From an uncultured Atopobium sp. (GTDB lineage: Bacteria > Actinomycetota > Coriobacteriia > Coriobacteriales > Atopobiaceae): 64,000 nt of DNA. The notes below the pieces were generated by a model, which was not told where the DNA came from, ran no database searches, and worked only from the letters and a program-made list of their open reading frames with translations. A program made the translations under genes and the position numbers. Where the stretch lies: assembly GCA_938028565.1 (NCBI GenBank), contig CALIZS010000005.1, positions 62,001-126,000 of the forward strand, read 5' to 3'. Shown in pieces: positions 44,651 to 53,534 of this stretch (positions are counted from its first letter, which is position 1; every line of letters starts with the position of its first letter).

Positions 44651-44986
44651 CATGTCTGAACAGTTTGCCTGAAAAGTGCACCATATCTGAGCTATTTGCC
44701 GGTTTTCTCGCCATGTCTGAGTAAATTTACTCAGACTTGATGTAGTTTTCAGGCTCACAAAATTTGGATCGGCGCAGCCTATTTTCACGCGCCTGATTTC
44801 ATCAATGAATCTGTAACTTTTGCCTAAATACGTAAAAGAAACTGTGGATTTGCCTGATTTCATCAAAGAATCTGTGCCTCAAATACAGATTCTTTGCACT
44901 TTTCAGGCGCGCAATGTTGGAAAGGCGCACCTGGCGAGAAGAACGGACGGGATTGGCACTCCTAGCGAGAAACCCGTGTTGTCGCA
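44651..44986 (+). repeat. Dispersed intergenic repeat, copy 2
   Basis: Matches 27231-27565 along its whole length and starts 2 bases after the liv terminator. The inverted repeat AAAGAATCTGT/ACAGATTCTTT is kept in full, including the loop text apart from one base (44865-44895). It ends in the iterated-word region (GGCGAGAA at 44933, AGCGAGAAACCC at 44964). On the minus strand both copies keep an open frame with the text KSGKSTVSF, but only this copy has an ATG, so no gene is called. Confidence 0.85.
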
Positions 44987-45030
44987 GGTGTGCTTGTTGG
45001 TATACACATTAACCGCACGCAGTTGTCATG

Positions 45031-45960
45031 TTAGATTTCGTCGAAAGTGTTGTGGTGTTGCTGACCGTCGTCCAAGGTAAGGACGGTACCCAGAAGTGCT
45101 GGCTCAAGAATCTGAATCCAAAGATCGCCTCTGACCTGCTTTGCATTCTCGGCAACAGCGCGAGCTGTAACAGGGGAGTCGCAGATTGCAACCATGGTGG
45201 AACCTGAGCCCGAGATAACAAAGGCGCAAGCACGAGCAAGCTTAGCTACCTGCTTAAGCTCCTCGTAATCAGGAATGAGCTCCTTGCGATACGGTTCGTG
45301 GATCTTATCGTTGCATGCTGCTGCCAACAGTCCGCCGTTTCCTGTTTCAAGTGCGTGAGTGACAGCAACGGTGCGTCCCATCTGGTAAACGGCGGTCTGA
45401 AGAGAAATATTCTGCGGAACAACTTTACGCGCTTCCTCGGTATTGATAGAGTACGGCGGTGCAATTGCAACAAAAGAGAGACCGCGTGCTACGAGCCTTC
45501 GAGTACAAACGGTATGCCCGCCCTCAACAAATGACGAGGTCAGGCCACCATAAATTGCAGGAGCAACATTATCGGGATGGCCCTCAAAATGGCACGCAAA
45601 GTCGAGCGCACGCTCAGGATCCCAGCCGCCATGAGACTCAGTCATCGCGGCTGCAATACCAGCAATTACGCAGGTAGAACTTGAGCCAAGTCCACCAGAA
45701 AGCGGAATAGGCGAGTCGATAGTGATGTGCTTGGGAGTAGGCTCTTCGCCCAGCTTTTCACAGGCTCGAACATAGGACGTCCAGACAAGGTTGTCGTCGT
45801 TTCTGAACTGCTCGGGACAGCCGTCAATGATGAGCGTAGGAGATTCCCTAAACGTAATTTTTGCGCGCAGGTTAAACGCAAGACCCAGCGTATCGTAGCC
45901 GACGCCGATGTTTGCAGAGGTAGCAGGTACAGAAACGGTCAAGATGGTGTTGTCGAGCAT
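45031..45960 (-). CDS. thrB: Homoserine kinase
   Basis: GHMP kinase that phosphorylates homoserine for threonine synthesis. 309 residues. N-terminal VPATSANIGVGYDTLGLAFNL; ATP-binding motif SPIPLSGGLGSSSTCV near 85-100; substrate region HPDNVAPAIYGG near 132; and C-terminal VISGSGSTMVAIC near 262 (motif 3). It follows thrC by 22 bases on the same strand, so thrC-thrB is an operon. Its 3' end faces the dispersed repeat; I saw no hairpin terminator. Confidence 0.95.
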   Translation of the reverse strand: MLDNTILTVSVPATSANIGVGYDTLGLAFNLRAKITFRESPTLIIDGCPEQFRNDDNLVWTSYVRACEKLGEEPTPKHITIDSPIPLSGGLGSSSTCVIAGIAAAMTESHGGWDPERALDFACHFEGHPDNVAPAIYGGLTSSFVEGGHTVCTRRLVARGLSFVAIAPPYSINTEEARKVVPQNISLQTAVYQMGRTVAVTHALETGNGGLLAAACNDKIHEPYRKELIPDYEELKQVAKLARACAFVISGSGSTMVAICDSPVTARAVAENAKQVRGDLWIQILEPALLGTVLTLDDGQQHHNTFDEI

Positions 45961-45982
45961 GTAGAACCTGCTTTCTCAGAGT

Positions 45983-47527
45983 CTAACAAGCAAAAATACG
46001 CCCGCATGCTTCGGAAACGTATGAAGCAAGCTGTTCCTTCTCGCGAACGTCAGTATGAATGATAACGTTATCATTCAGCGATGAAAGCTGGATTGGCGGA
46101 TTAGTGTCCGTGATTTCGGCGAGCGTATGCATGCACGCAAAGTCATCCAGGCCAGCGGTCGAGTGGTCCAGCGCGGCAAGCACGTCGGACGAGAACTTAT
46201 ACGGGCTAGCAGTAGACAGACAAACGCGCGCGTCGTTTGCCTGGCGAGAAACCCTGTCAAGAACGTGCTTTGCGACGGCTGTGTGAGGGTCAATCAGCAC
46301 ACGACAATTCTCCCAGGTAGAACGGATAGTCTCACGCGTCTGGTCGTCGGTGGCAAAGCCAGCATCAAAGGTTTCGCGGATGGTGTCCATCACCTGAGCA
46401 GGAACCGTGTAGATACCCTTGGTTACCAGCTGGTTCATCAGATAGCTGACAAGCTCGGAGTCTTTGCCGGACGCAAGATAGAGGAGTCGTTCAAGGTTTG
46501 ATGAAACCAGAATGTCCATTGATGGAGAGATGGTCTTTTCAAATGCACGTCTACGATCGTAGACGCCTGTTTCCAAGAAATCAGTCAGCACCTTATTGCT
46601 GTTAGAAGCCACAATGAGGCGATCAACAGGAAGTCCCATTTCTTTTGCAAAGTAACCTGCGAGGACGTCGCCAAAGTTGCCAGTTGGCACGCAGAAAGTA
46701 ACTTTTTGACCCTGGGTGATGGCACCCTTGGCAACAAGCTGGGCATATGCGTCAAAGTAGTAGGTTACCTGTGGGGCCAAACGACCAATATTGATGGAGT
46801 TCGCGCTGGAAAGTACTGTGCCTTTACCGGCCAACTCACGTGCCAAATCTTTGTTAGCAAAGATTGCTTTAGCAGCGTTTTGAGCGTCGTCAAAGTTGCC
46901 TTTAACGGCGCAAACAGCTACGTTAGAGCCTTTTTGAGTCACCATCTGCAGGCGTTGAATATCAGAAACCTTGCCTTCTGGATAAAAGACAGTGATGCCC
47001 ATACCAGGCACATCCTTGAAGCCCTCAAGTGCAGCTTTGCCAGTATCTCCGGAGGTAGCGGTCACAATCATGATGTTCTTGCCGGCGGTGGCAGTCATGC
47101 CCGCAGTACCCTCAGCGTCGACAGCACCAGCTACGTCCGCGTCCTCGCGAGCAACACTCATCAAACGAGGGAGCATCTGAAGCGCAACGTCTTTGAAAGC
47201 CGACGTTGGACCATGGAAGAGCTCAAGCAGCCAGTCTTCTCCGATAGCAGAAACAGGCGTGATAGCCTGGGTGTCCCACTGAGAGCCATACGTGCCCTCA
47301 ATACAGCGAGTCAGCTCTTCAGCAGAGTAGTCGTCCAGCAGAGCAGAAAGCACATCGAAAGCAGTAGCCTTAAAGCCCTGAGTACAAACCTTTGCAAGAT
47401 CGAGGGGTTTCTCGCCAATTGAATCTTGGATATAAAGGCCGCCGTCAGGGGCAATTCCCTGCAAAATGGCTTGTTTAGCTAAAACGGTATGGTCAGAGCT
47501 TCTTGTGCTGTGATATGCGACGGCCAT
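45983..47527 (-). CDS. thrC: Threonine synthase
   Basis: PLP lyase that turns O-phosphohomoserine into threonine. 514 residues, the long type. AYHSTRSSDHTVLAKQAILQGIAPDGGLYIQ is the family N terminus. The PLP lysine is in HGPTSAFKDVALQMLP near 112; the phosphate cup in VTATSGDTGKAALEGF near 156; CVPTGNFGDVLAGYFA near 281 is also conserved. Two perfect iterated words lie in it, one in each orientation (46243-46254 and 47405-47416). First gene of thrC-thrB; divergent from hom. Confidence 0.95.
   Translation of the reverse strand: MAVAYHSTRSSDHTVLAKQAILQGIAPDGGLYIQDSIGEKPLDLAKVCTQGFKATAFDVLSALLDDYSAEELTRCIEGTYGSQWDTQAITPVSAIGEDWLLELFHGPTSAFKDVALQMLPRLMSVAREDADVAGAVDAEGTAGMTATAGKNIMIVTATSGDTGKAALEGFKDVPGMGITVFYPEGKVSDIQRLQMVTQKGSNVAVCAVKGNFDDAQNAAKAIFANKDLARELAGKGTVLSSANSINIGRLAPQVTYYFDAYAQLVAKGAITQGQKVTFCVPTGNFGDVLAGYFAKEMGLPVDRLIVASNSNKVLTDFLETGVYDRRRAFEKTISPSMDILVSSNLERLLYLASGKDSELVSYLMNQLVTKGIYTVPAQVMDTIRETFDAGFATDDQTRETIRSTWENCRVLIDPHTAVAKHVLDRVSRQANDARVCLSTASPYKFSSDVLAALDHSTAGLDDFACMHTLAEITDTNPPIQLSSLNDNVIIHTDVREKEQLASYVSEACGRIFAC
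46243..46254 (+). repeat. Iterated word GGCGAGAAACCC inside thrC
   Basis: Perfect copy in the coding region, read in the antisense direction; in the protein it falls in VSRQ. Confidence 0.75.
47405..47416 (-). repeat. Iterated word GGCGAGAAACCC inside thrC, sense orientation
   Basis: Perfect copy on the minus strand that codes for GEKP near residue 38 of threonine synthase, a loop with low constraint. Confidence 0.75.
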
Positions 47528-47839
47528 GAAACCACCAATCTTTAGAATGTGTCGCGTGTTGTGCGTCTCGCGCGTTGTACACGCGCAAATTTCGCGTCTC
47601 GCGTGTTGCGTTTCTATTATTTTAACAGTGAGAAGTAAATGTCGCTTGTAACATAGAATTGTTCATAGCATTATGAAGACGAGAAAAACTGACGATTAGA
47701 TTCTGTCTAGGTTTTTGGTAGTTTTTGTCTATGAGATTGTTATCAGTGCAGTCACCTTTGCGTGCGGTTGTCCTTGCTCTGCAATTAGCCTTGCAGACAA
47801 TCGGTTTTCTCGCAAAATGACTGCTAGATTTGGAGTTAT
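47528..47839. promoter_or_regulatory. Divergent control region between thrC and hom
   Basis: 312 bases. Near thrC there is a 15-bp direct repeat GCGTCTCGCGYGTTG (47563-47577 and 47594-47608) inside a run of CGCG-rich text. Near hom there is an inverted repeat CTGCAA/TTGCAG (47779-47796) in the hom leader, with outer pairing GGTTGTC/GACAATC. I see no known riboswitch or T box. Exact promoters are unclear. Confidence 0.5.
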
Positions 47840-48979
47840 ATGCAAAACGTTGCCCTACTTGGATTTGGAACGGTTGGTGCTTCAGTTGCGCGCATTCTTG
47901 ATGAGCGCGTTTCTGACGTTAACCTGATGTCCATCTTGGTTAGAGCTGGTAAAGAGCACGTTGACCCTCGGGCAACATCTGATTTTGATGCGCTCTTGTC
48001 TGACCCTGCGCTCGATACAGTTGTTGAGTGCATGGGTGGCCTCACGCCAGCCTATGAGTACATCAAAGCTGCGCTGACTGCTAAGAAAAATGTAGTCACT
48101 TCAAATAAAGCCGTGGTATCTGCTCATTTTGAGGAGTTTATGACACTTGCCGCTGAAGCGGGCGTCAACTTTAAGATCGAGGCATGCGTGTGCGGTGGTA
48201 TTCCTTGGATAGCAGGAATTCAGAAAGTTCGTCGTATTGACGAGATTTCTGCGTTCTGGGGAATCATGAATGGAACCACCAACTACATTGTCTATTCCAT
48301 GCTCAAAGACGGAACGGACTTTGCTGAGGTTCTGAGCAAGGCTCAGGAGCTGGGTTACGCCGAGCGAGACCCGTCAAGCGATATCGACGGCATTGATGTT
48401 CGCTCTAAGACTATGATTTCTGCATCTATCGCCTTCGACGTAATCTGCACAGACCAGATTCCTATGTCTGGTATCAGAAACTTAACTAAGCGCGATCTTG
48501 CCATGTTTGGCAGTCACGATATGACAATCAAGCTCTTTGGTCGTGGTGTTTCTGACGGTTCATCGTATGCGGTAGCTGTTGAGCCAGTTGCGGTTTCGCT
48601 CTCAACCATAGAGGCTCACGTTCCAACTAACTTTAACGTTGCAACTGCTGTGGGAAATACCATTGGCGAGCTCAAGTTTTACGGTCAGGGTGCCGGTGGC
48701 GACCCAACGGCAAACGCCGTCGTGCAGGATATTATTGACTGTGCCACGGTTCCTGCTGGGGGTCAGCAGACCTTCTCGGCAGGTCTTTCGTATAATCCTG
48801 AGTTGCTTGTTTCCGACTATGTGTTTAGGACGCAGGCCGATATTCCAGGCGGTACGTTCTGGGAGCCGGGTGCTCAGTTGGTTAAAAATCTAAGTGCCGA
48901 GAAGGCCTGTGATCTTCTTACCAGCGCACTTTCGCAAGACCCTACAACCTTTATGGCTGCACTTGAAAAGAGGAATTAG
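47840..48979 (+). CDS. hom: Homoserine dehydrogenase
   Basis: Reduces aspartate semialdehyde to homoserine. 379 residues: nucleotide loop LLGFGTVGASVARIL near 4, VVECMGGLTPAYEYIKAAL near 60, VTSNKAVVS near 88, FKIEACVCGGIPWIAGIQ near 115, the catalytic MNGTTNYI near 148 and AERDPSSDIDGIDVRSK near 174 (catalytic Lys). It lacks the C-terminal ACT domain of longer Hom proteins, so threonine feedback at this step may be weak or absent. GGAG lies 6 bases before the ATG. lysC follows after 2 bases. Confidence 0.95.
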   Translation: MQNVALLGFGTVGASVARILDERVSDVNLMSILVRAGKEHVDPRATSDFDALLSDPALDTVVECMGGLTPAYEYIKAALTAKKNVVTSNKAVVSAHFEEFMTLAAEAGVNFKIEACVCGGIPWIAGIQKVRRIDEISAFWGIMNGTTNYIVYSMLKDGTDFAEVLSKAQELGYAERDPSSDIDGIDVRSKTMISASIAFDVICTDQIPMSGIRNLTKRDLAMFGSHDMTIKLFGRGVSDGSSYAVAVEPVAVSLSTIEAHVPTNFNVATAVGNTIGELKFYGQGAGGDPTANAVVQDIIDCATVPAGGQQTFSAGLSYNPELLVSDYVFRTQADIPGGTFWEPGAQLVKNLSAEKACDLLTSALSQDPTTFMAALEKRN

Positions 48980-48981
48980 AA

Positions 48982-50310
48982 ATGATCAAAATTGCAAAAT
49001 TTGGCGGCTCAAGTGTTGCTTCTGCAGAGCAGTTCAAAAAAGTTAAAGCTATTGTTGAGGCTGACCCTGATAGACGCTTTATTGTCTCGTCTGCAGCGGG
49101 AAAGCGCCATTCAACTGACAACAAGATTACGGATCTTTTGCTGCTGGTAAATGCCCATATTGAGTATCACGTTGACTGCACCTCTTTACTTGCAGACATC
49201 GAGGCTCGCTTTGTGGAGATTGCTGATGAATTGGGAGTTGCATGGCCAGTCGCCGAGGAGTTTGAGAAGTTTGCTACAAACATCAAGTCCTTCTCGCCAG
49301 AGTATGTAGTAAGTAGGGGCGAGTGGTTTACCTGCCAGATTCTTGCTGAGTATCTTGGTCTGCCCTTTGTTGATGCTGCTGACGTTATGCTGTTCCATCA
49401 TGATGGCACCATTGATATGGAGCGCACTGCTTCTAGGCTTAAAGAGGTTGTTGCTCGCAGCGGCTCGTTTGTGCTGCCTGGCTTCTACGGTGCTACCGTT
49501 GACGGTGCAATTAAGTTGTTCCAGCGCGGTGGTGGCGATATTACCGGTGCAATTGTTGCTCGCTGCCTAGACGCTGACTTGTATGAGAACTGGACTGACG
49601 TGTCTGGCTTCCTTTCTGCGGATCCTCGCATTGTTCAGAATCCACGTGCTATTGGTCGCATTACCTTTGATGAGATGCGCGAGCTTTCTTATATGGGTGC
49701 TTCTGTTCTTCAGGAAGAGGCAATTTTCCCTGTTCGCGAGGCAAACATTCCAATTCAGATTAAGAATACCAACCGTCCAGAAGATGCGGGCACGGTTATT
49801 CGTGAGACCGCAGATGGCGATACAAACGAGCACTTGATTACAGGTATTGCAGGCAAGAAAGACTTCTTGGCTATTCACGTTAAGAAGGCTCACATGTCCA
49901 ACGAGGTTGGCGTCATCAGCCGCGCACTCAATATTGTTGAGCGTTACGGCGTCTCTGTTGAACACATCCCAACAGGCGTTGATTCGTTTGGTATTGTGGT
50001 AAATGCCTCCGACGTAAAGGATACGGTTTATTCCATCATCAGCGATATTCGTCGCGAGATTGAGCCTGATGACATTACGATGGTAGACCGCTTAGCTCTT
50101 GTTTCTGTTGTTGGTCGTAATATGTCTAGGCGTTCCGGCACCTCTGGTAAGATTTTTGGCGCGCTGGGCAATGCGGGCGTCAACATTCGCATGATTACAC
50201 AGAGCTCGGAAGAGATTAGTATTATTGTGGGCGTCGATAATGCCGACTTTGATCGCACAATTGGCGTCATTTATAACGGATTTGTTCGTGACGAAATGGT
50301 TTCGAGGTAA
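48982..50310 (+). CDS. lysC: Aspartate kinase
   Basis: First enzyme of the aspartate family. 442 residues, monofunctional. N-terminal kinase: IKIAKFGGSSVASAEQFKKV, FVLPGFYGAT, GGGDITGAIVARCLDADLYENWTDVSG (substrate and ATP binding). C-terminal part: two ACT domains (about 300-440; FLAIHVKKAHMSNEVG and ALVSVVGRNMSRRSGTSGKIFGALGNAGVNIRMI), the place where lysine or threonine would bind. Tightly packed between hom and asd with 2-base gaps. Confidence 0.95.
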   Translation: MIKIAKFGGSSVASAEQFKKVKAIVEADPDRRFIVSSAAGKRHSTDNKITDLLLLVNAHIEYHVDCTSLLADIEARFVEIADELGVAWPVAEEFEKFATNIKSFSPEYVVSRGEWFTCQILAEYLGLPFVDAADVMLFHHDGTIDMERTASRLKEVVARSGSFVLPGFYGATVDGAIKLFQRGGGDITGAIVARCLDADLYENWTDVSGFLSADPRIVQNPRAIGRITFDEMRELSYMGASVLQEEAIFPVREANIPIQIKNTNRPEDAGTVIRETADGDTNEHLITGIAGKKDFLAIHVKKAHMSNEVGVISRALNIVERYGVSVEHIPTGVDSFGIVVNASDVKDTVYSIISDIRREIEPDDITMVDRLALVSVVGRNMSRRSGTSGKIFGALGNAGVNIRMITQSSEEISIIVGVDNADFDRTIGVIYNGFVRDEMVSR

Positions 50311-50312
50311 CT

Positions 50313-51335
50313 ATGACTTTTGATCCAAACGGTAAGGTCGTTGCAATTCTTGGTGCTACCGGCGTTGTTGGTGCCCAGATGATGCAGTGCCTTGAAGAGC
50401 GTAATTTTCCTATCAAGGAGCTGGTGCTTCTGGCATCCGCTCGAAGCGCTGGTAAAACTATCGAATTTGCTGGCCAGCAGATTGTAATTCGCGAAGCAAC
50501 ACCAGAGGCTTTTGAGGGTGTAGATATTGTCCTTGGCGCAGCTGGCGACGAGCAGGCAAGAGAGCTGCTCCCTGAAGCAGTTAAGCGTGGATGCGTCTGC
50601 GTTGACAACTCCCATGCATTCAGAATGGACCCAAACGTTCCGCTGGTAATCCCAGAGATTAATGCCGAGGATATCAAGAACCATAACGGCATCATCTCTA
50701 ATCCAAACTGTGCAACCATTATTGGCTTGGTACCTCTGTATCCTCTGCATAAGGCGGCAGGCGCAAAGCGTATTATTGCATCAACCTACCAGGCTGCATC
50801 AGGCGCTGGCCTTCCTGGTCTTACGAGCTTGAAGAATCAGATGGCTGACGTTGTTGCAGGTAGGGAAGTAACCGAGACCGCTCCTTTTGCATACCAGCTG
50901 GCAGTTAATCTGATTCCACAGATTGGCGGCTTTGACGAGGTTGGCTACACCTCTGAGGAAATGAAGATGCAAAACGAGGGTCGCAAAATCATGCACCTTC
51001 CTGAGCTGCGCGTTAACTGCACCTGTGTTCGCGTCCCAACAATGCGCTCACACTCTGAGTCCATCACTGTTGAGCTTGAGCGTCCTTTGAGTCCAGATGA
51101 GGCTCGCGCAATTCTTGAGGATGCTCCAGGAATCAAGGTCGTGGACAACCCAGCAGAGCTTCAGTACCCAATGCCTCTTGATACTTCTGACCAGGACCTT
51201 ATCTATGTTGGTCGTATTCGCGAGGATCTTTCCGCTGATAAAGATACCAATGCGCTGACATTCTTCTGCTGCGGAGACCAGATTAGGAAGGGCGCCGCAA
51301 CAAACGCTGTTCAGATTGCAGAGTACCTGCTGTAA
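50313..51335 (+). CDS. asd: Aspartate-semialdehyde dehydrogenase
   Basis: NADPH enzyme that turns aspartyl phosphate into the semialdehyde used by DapA and Hom. 340 residues. VAILGATGVVGAQMMQCLEERN (NADP loop), ISNPNCATIIG near 128 with the catalytic Cys, STYQAASGAGLPGL near 155, and RVPTMRSHSESITVE near 232 with the active His. Last gene of hom-lysC-asd, with a 14-bp-stem terminator 43 bases after the stop. Confidence 0.96.
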   Translation: MTFDPNGKVVAILGATGVVGAQMMQCLEERNFPIKELVLLASARSAGKTIEFAGQQIVIREATPEAFEGVDIVLGAAGDEQARELLPEAVKRGCVCVDNSHAFRMDPNVPLVIPEINAEDIKNHNGIISNPNCATIIGLVPLYPLHKAAGAKRIIASTYQAASGAGLPGLTSLKNQMADVVAGREVTETAPFAYQLAVNLIPQIGGFDEVGYTSEEMKMQNEGRKIMHLPELRVNCTCVRVPTMRSHSESITVELERPLSPDEARAILEDAPGIKVVDNPAELQYPMPLDTSDQDLIYVGRIREDLSADKDTNALTFFCCGDQIRKGAATNAVQIAEYLL

Positions 51336-51378
51336 TATCTGGCGTGCAGCCACGCTCGCATCATTTTCGTTGACCAAG

Positions 51379-51420
51379 TACCCGTTCGATTCTATTTCGT
51401 GGAATCGAACGGGTATTTTT
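51379..51420 (+). terminator. Terminator of hom-lysC-asd
   Basis: Perfect 14-bp stem TACCCGTTCGATTC/GAATCGAACGGGTA with a 9-base loop, then TTTTT. Confidence 0.92.
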
Positions 51421-51767
51421 GTGCGTCCGAGTGAAATTTTTCAGCGGTAGAGTGCCATTCGGCGACAAAGTGGTAAAAAATGCGTTTAGTTGGAATATCC
51501 AGAAATGCTTAGGTTTTATGCAAGCCATCTACCAGCAATTTTACGTGGACAAAATTACGGAAATTATCACAAAATTTCTGAACTGGGAAAACGTAAGTGC
51601 CAAAACTCCGAAGTCCAAAAATAAACTCCAACTAAACGGATTTTTTACCCAAAACAGCACCTCTAATTTGATACATCAATTTCTTGATTAGTTTTCCTGC
51701 ATATTGGCAAGCGTTTATGCAAAAATCGCCTATCTAAATAGTTAAAACTTTTATTCGAACGGGTATT
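51405..51767. mobile_element. Possible MITE-like insertion flanked by a 13-bp direct repeat
   Basis: TCGAACGGGTATT occurs at 51405-51417 (the 3' arm of the asd terminator) and again at 51755-51767. Between them a 23-base inverted repeat (51472-51494 and 51627-51649) matches its partner at 22 of 23 positions, with a 132-base centre. The segment is AT-rich and holds no gene. A small insertion could explain this, but the inverted repeats do not abut the direct repeats, so the borders are uncertain. Confidence 0.5.
51472..51649. repeat. 178-bp element with near-perfect 23-bp terminal inverted repeats
   Basis: Left arm begins GGTAAAAAATGCGTTTAG and ends TTGGA; the right arm is its complement except for one base. 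If transcribed it would fold into a long hairpin. Confidence 0.8.
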
Positions 51768-51830
51768 CTACTTTTACAGCAGCCATACAGTTTGGGGGCA
51801 AAATGGAGGCACTTGCGATGTTAGCCTAAC

Positions 51831-51860
51831 AAAAAAGGTAGACGGCAAGCCATCTACCTT
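51831..51860 (-). terminator. Terminator of tRNA-Arg
   Basis: On the minus strand AAGGTAGATGG pairs with CCGTCTACCTT (one T-G), tetraloop-size loop, then TTTTGTT. It begins 8 bases after the tRNA. Confidence 0.88.
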
Positions 51861-51867
51861 GGGTTTT

Positions 51868-51944
51868 TGGTGCCTCCTGCGCGATTCGAACGCGCGACCT
51901 GCGGTTTAGAAGACCGACGCTCTATCCAGCTGAGCTAAGGAGAC
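51868..51944 (-). tRNA. tRNA-Arg (TCT)
   Basis: Minus strand: acceptor GTCTCCT with AGGAGGC, anticodon loop CTTCTAA with TCT, T arm GCGTTCGAATCGC, encoded CCA. Confidence 0.95.
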
Positions 51945-51958
51945 ATATAGCGTTGTTC

Positions 51959-51964
51959 ATTATA
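51959..51964 (-). promoter_or_regulatory. -10 box TATAAT of tRNA-Arg
   Basis: A perfect TATAAT on the minus strand lies 14 bases before the tRNA 5' end. The -35 box is not clear. Confidence 0.5.
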
Positions 51965-52090
51965 GCAATAAGGATTGCAAATACGTCGTGCCATCAAAGA
52001 TTTTCTTATCAGAAGAATGCCAAAGGAAAAGAAAAGTAGCTACACTAAAAGCAGCTACACTGATTACAGGCTTACGTGAATGGAGACACT

Positions 52091-53281
52091 ATGTCTTACG
52101 ATTTTGAATCACGCGTTGATCGCGCTGGTACTGGTTCTAGAAAATGGAACGTCATGTATGACGTTAATCCTGATGTAGCTCCTGGTATTCCACCTTTTTC
52201 TGTTGCTGATATGGAGTATCACACAGCCCCAGAGATTGTCGAGGGCCTCAAGGAATATATCAATGACGCAATCCTTGGCTATTCCATGCCAACCAATCAG
52301 ATGAAGCAGGCTGTGTGCAAGTGGATGAAGACCCGCCACAACTGGGATGCAAAACCAGAGTGGCTGCTCAACTCTTCAGGCGTGGTGCCTGCGCTCTTTG
52401 CTTCTGTTGCCGAGTTCACCCAGCCAGACGAGGGTGTCATCCTGTTTACTCCTGTCTATCATCCGTTCTACATGGCAGTTGAGGAGAATAACCGTGCGCT
52501 GGTAGAGTGCCCGCTTATCCTGTCAGAGGGTCCTCACTACGACATTGACTTTGACCTGCTTGAGAAACTTGCCGCCGAGCCAAAGAATACCATGGTTATC
52601 CTGTGTTCACCCCACAATCCAAGCGGTCGCGTGTGGACCAAAGAAGAGCTCACGCGCATCGCAGAGATTGTGGTTAAGCACAACCTCATCGTGGTCGCTG
52701 ACGAGATTCACCACGACCTCATCATGCCAGGCTCTACGCATACCGTCTTTGAAACAATTTCCGATGAAGTTGCAGCGCGTACCATTACCTGCACAAGCGC
52801 TTCAAAGAGCTTCAACCTGGCTGGAACACAGTTCAGCAACATCATCGTGAGCAACCCAGAACTGCGTAGCCGCCTCGAGAAGCGCCTGCAGGCCCGAGAG
52901 ACCACCTCATGCAATCCAATCAGCTTCAAGGCCTGTGAGCTGGCTTATAGCAAGGGTGGGGCATGGCTGGACGCATGCATCAAGGCTGTTGACGATAACC
53001 AGAAGTTGGTCCTGGACTTCTTTGCCACCAAACATCCTCGCGTGAAACTCGCACCAATTACGGGAACCTATCTTCAGTGGCTTGATTTCAGAGATCTTGG
53101 CCTTACTCCAGAAGAGCTCGACCACCTGTTGCAGTTTGAGGCCCAGATTTTCTTCACCGACGGCGTCTTCTTTGGCGAGGCTGCCCAGGGCTTCAAGCGT
53201 TGGAATTTGGCAGCCCCTCGCGTCGAGATTGAAGAAGCGCTGGATCGCCTGGATACAGCACTTACGGCTCACGGATTTTAA
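52091..53281 (+). CDS. MalY/PatB family PLP enzyme, likely cystathionine beta-lyase
   Basis: 396 residues of the aminotransferase fold. Family text: SVADMEYHTAPEIVEGLKEY near 37, FTPVYHPFYMAVEENNR near 123, LCSPHNPSGRVWTKEEL near 175, VADEIHHDLIMPG near 207 and the PLP lysine in TCTSASKSFNLAGTQFSN near 240. The DEIHHDL text points to MalY/PatB, which split C-S bonds (cystathionine or cysteine to pyruvate or homocysteine) rather than transaminate; in oral bacteria such enzymes release hydrogen sulfide. The ATG at 52091 has GGAG 5 bases before; a GTG at 52076 is in frame but has no site. Single gene with terminator. Confidence 0.9.
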   Translation: MSYDFESRVDRAGTGSRKWNVMYDVNPDVAPGIPPFSVADMEYHTAPEIVEGLKEYINDAILGYSMPTNQMKQAVCKWMKTRHNWDAKPEWLLNSSGVVPALFASVAEFTQPDEGVILFTPVYHPFYMAVEENNRALVECPLILSEGPHYDIDFDLLEKLAAEPKNTMVILCSPHNPSGRVWTKEELTRIAEIVVKHNLIVVADEIHHDLIMPGSTHTVFETISDEVAARTITCTSASKSFNLAGTQFSNIIVSNPELRSRLEKRLQARETTSCNPISFKACELAYSKGGAWLDACIKAVDDNQKLVLDFFATKHPRVKLAPITGTYLQWLDFRDLGLTPEELDHLLQFEAQIFFTDGVFFGEAAQGFKRWNLAAPRVEIEEALDRLDTALTAHGF

Positions 53282-53369
53282 GTGCAGGCCACGTTAGGTC
53301 TAATTTCACAGGATTCGCTGACTGGTCACATATACCTCGTACGCCTTCCATAGAACGCATACTTTCACC

Positions 53370-53403
53370 TGCGGAGAAGCTCGTTCTTCTCCGCATTTTG
53401 TTT
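53370..53403 (+). terminator. Terminator of the MalY/PatB gene
   Basis: 10-bp stem TGCGGAGAAG/CTTCTCCGCA with a 6-base loop, then TTTTGTTT, which runs directly into the iterated word. Confidence 0.9.
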
Positions 53404-53415
53404 GGCGAGAAACCC
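53404..53415 (+). repeat. Iterated word GGCGAGAAACCC
   Basis: Perfect 12-mer that abuts the T run of the terminator after the MalY/PatB gene. Confidence 0.8.
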
Positions 53416-53534
53416 GTTGCACCGGCAGATTTCTAAGAAAATCAAAAAAGAGTTTGAAAAATCTGCGTTTCTCGCTTGCATCTTTTTCTGATTCTGTAAT
53501 AATGATTTAGCTGCGTTTCATGAGGTGGCCAAAT

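Noticed and set aside
47700..47839. T box or amino-acid riboswitch upstream of hom
   Set aside because: The hairpin CTGCAA/TTGCAG is present, but the T-box core, a specifier loop and a terminator are absent.
51419..51691. 90-residue frame within the inverted-repeat element
   Set aside because: It starts inside the asd terminator's T run, has no ribosome site, its composition (Lys, Asn, Phe) follows the AT-rich DNA, and the inverted repeats pass through it.
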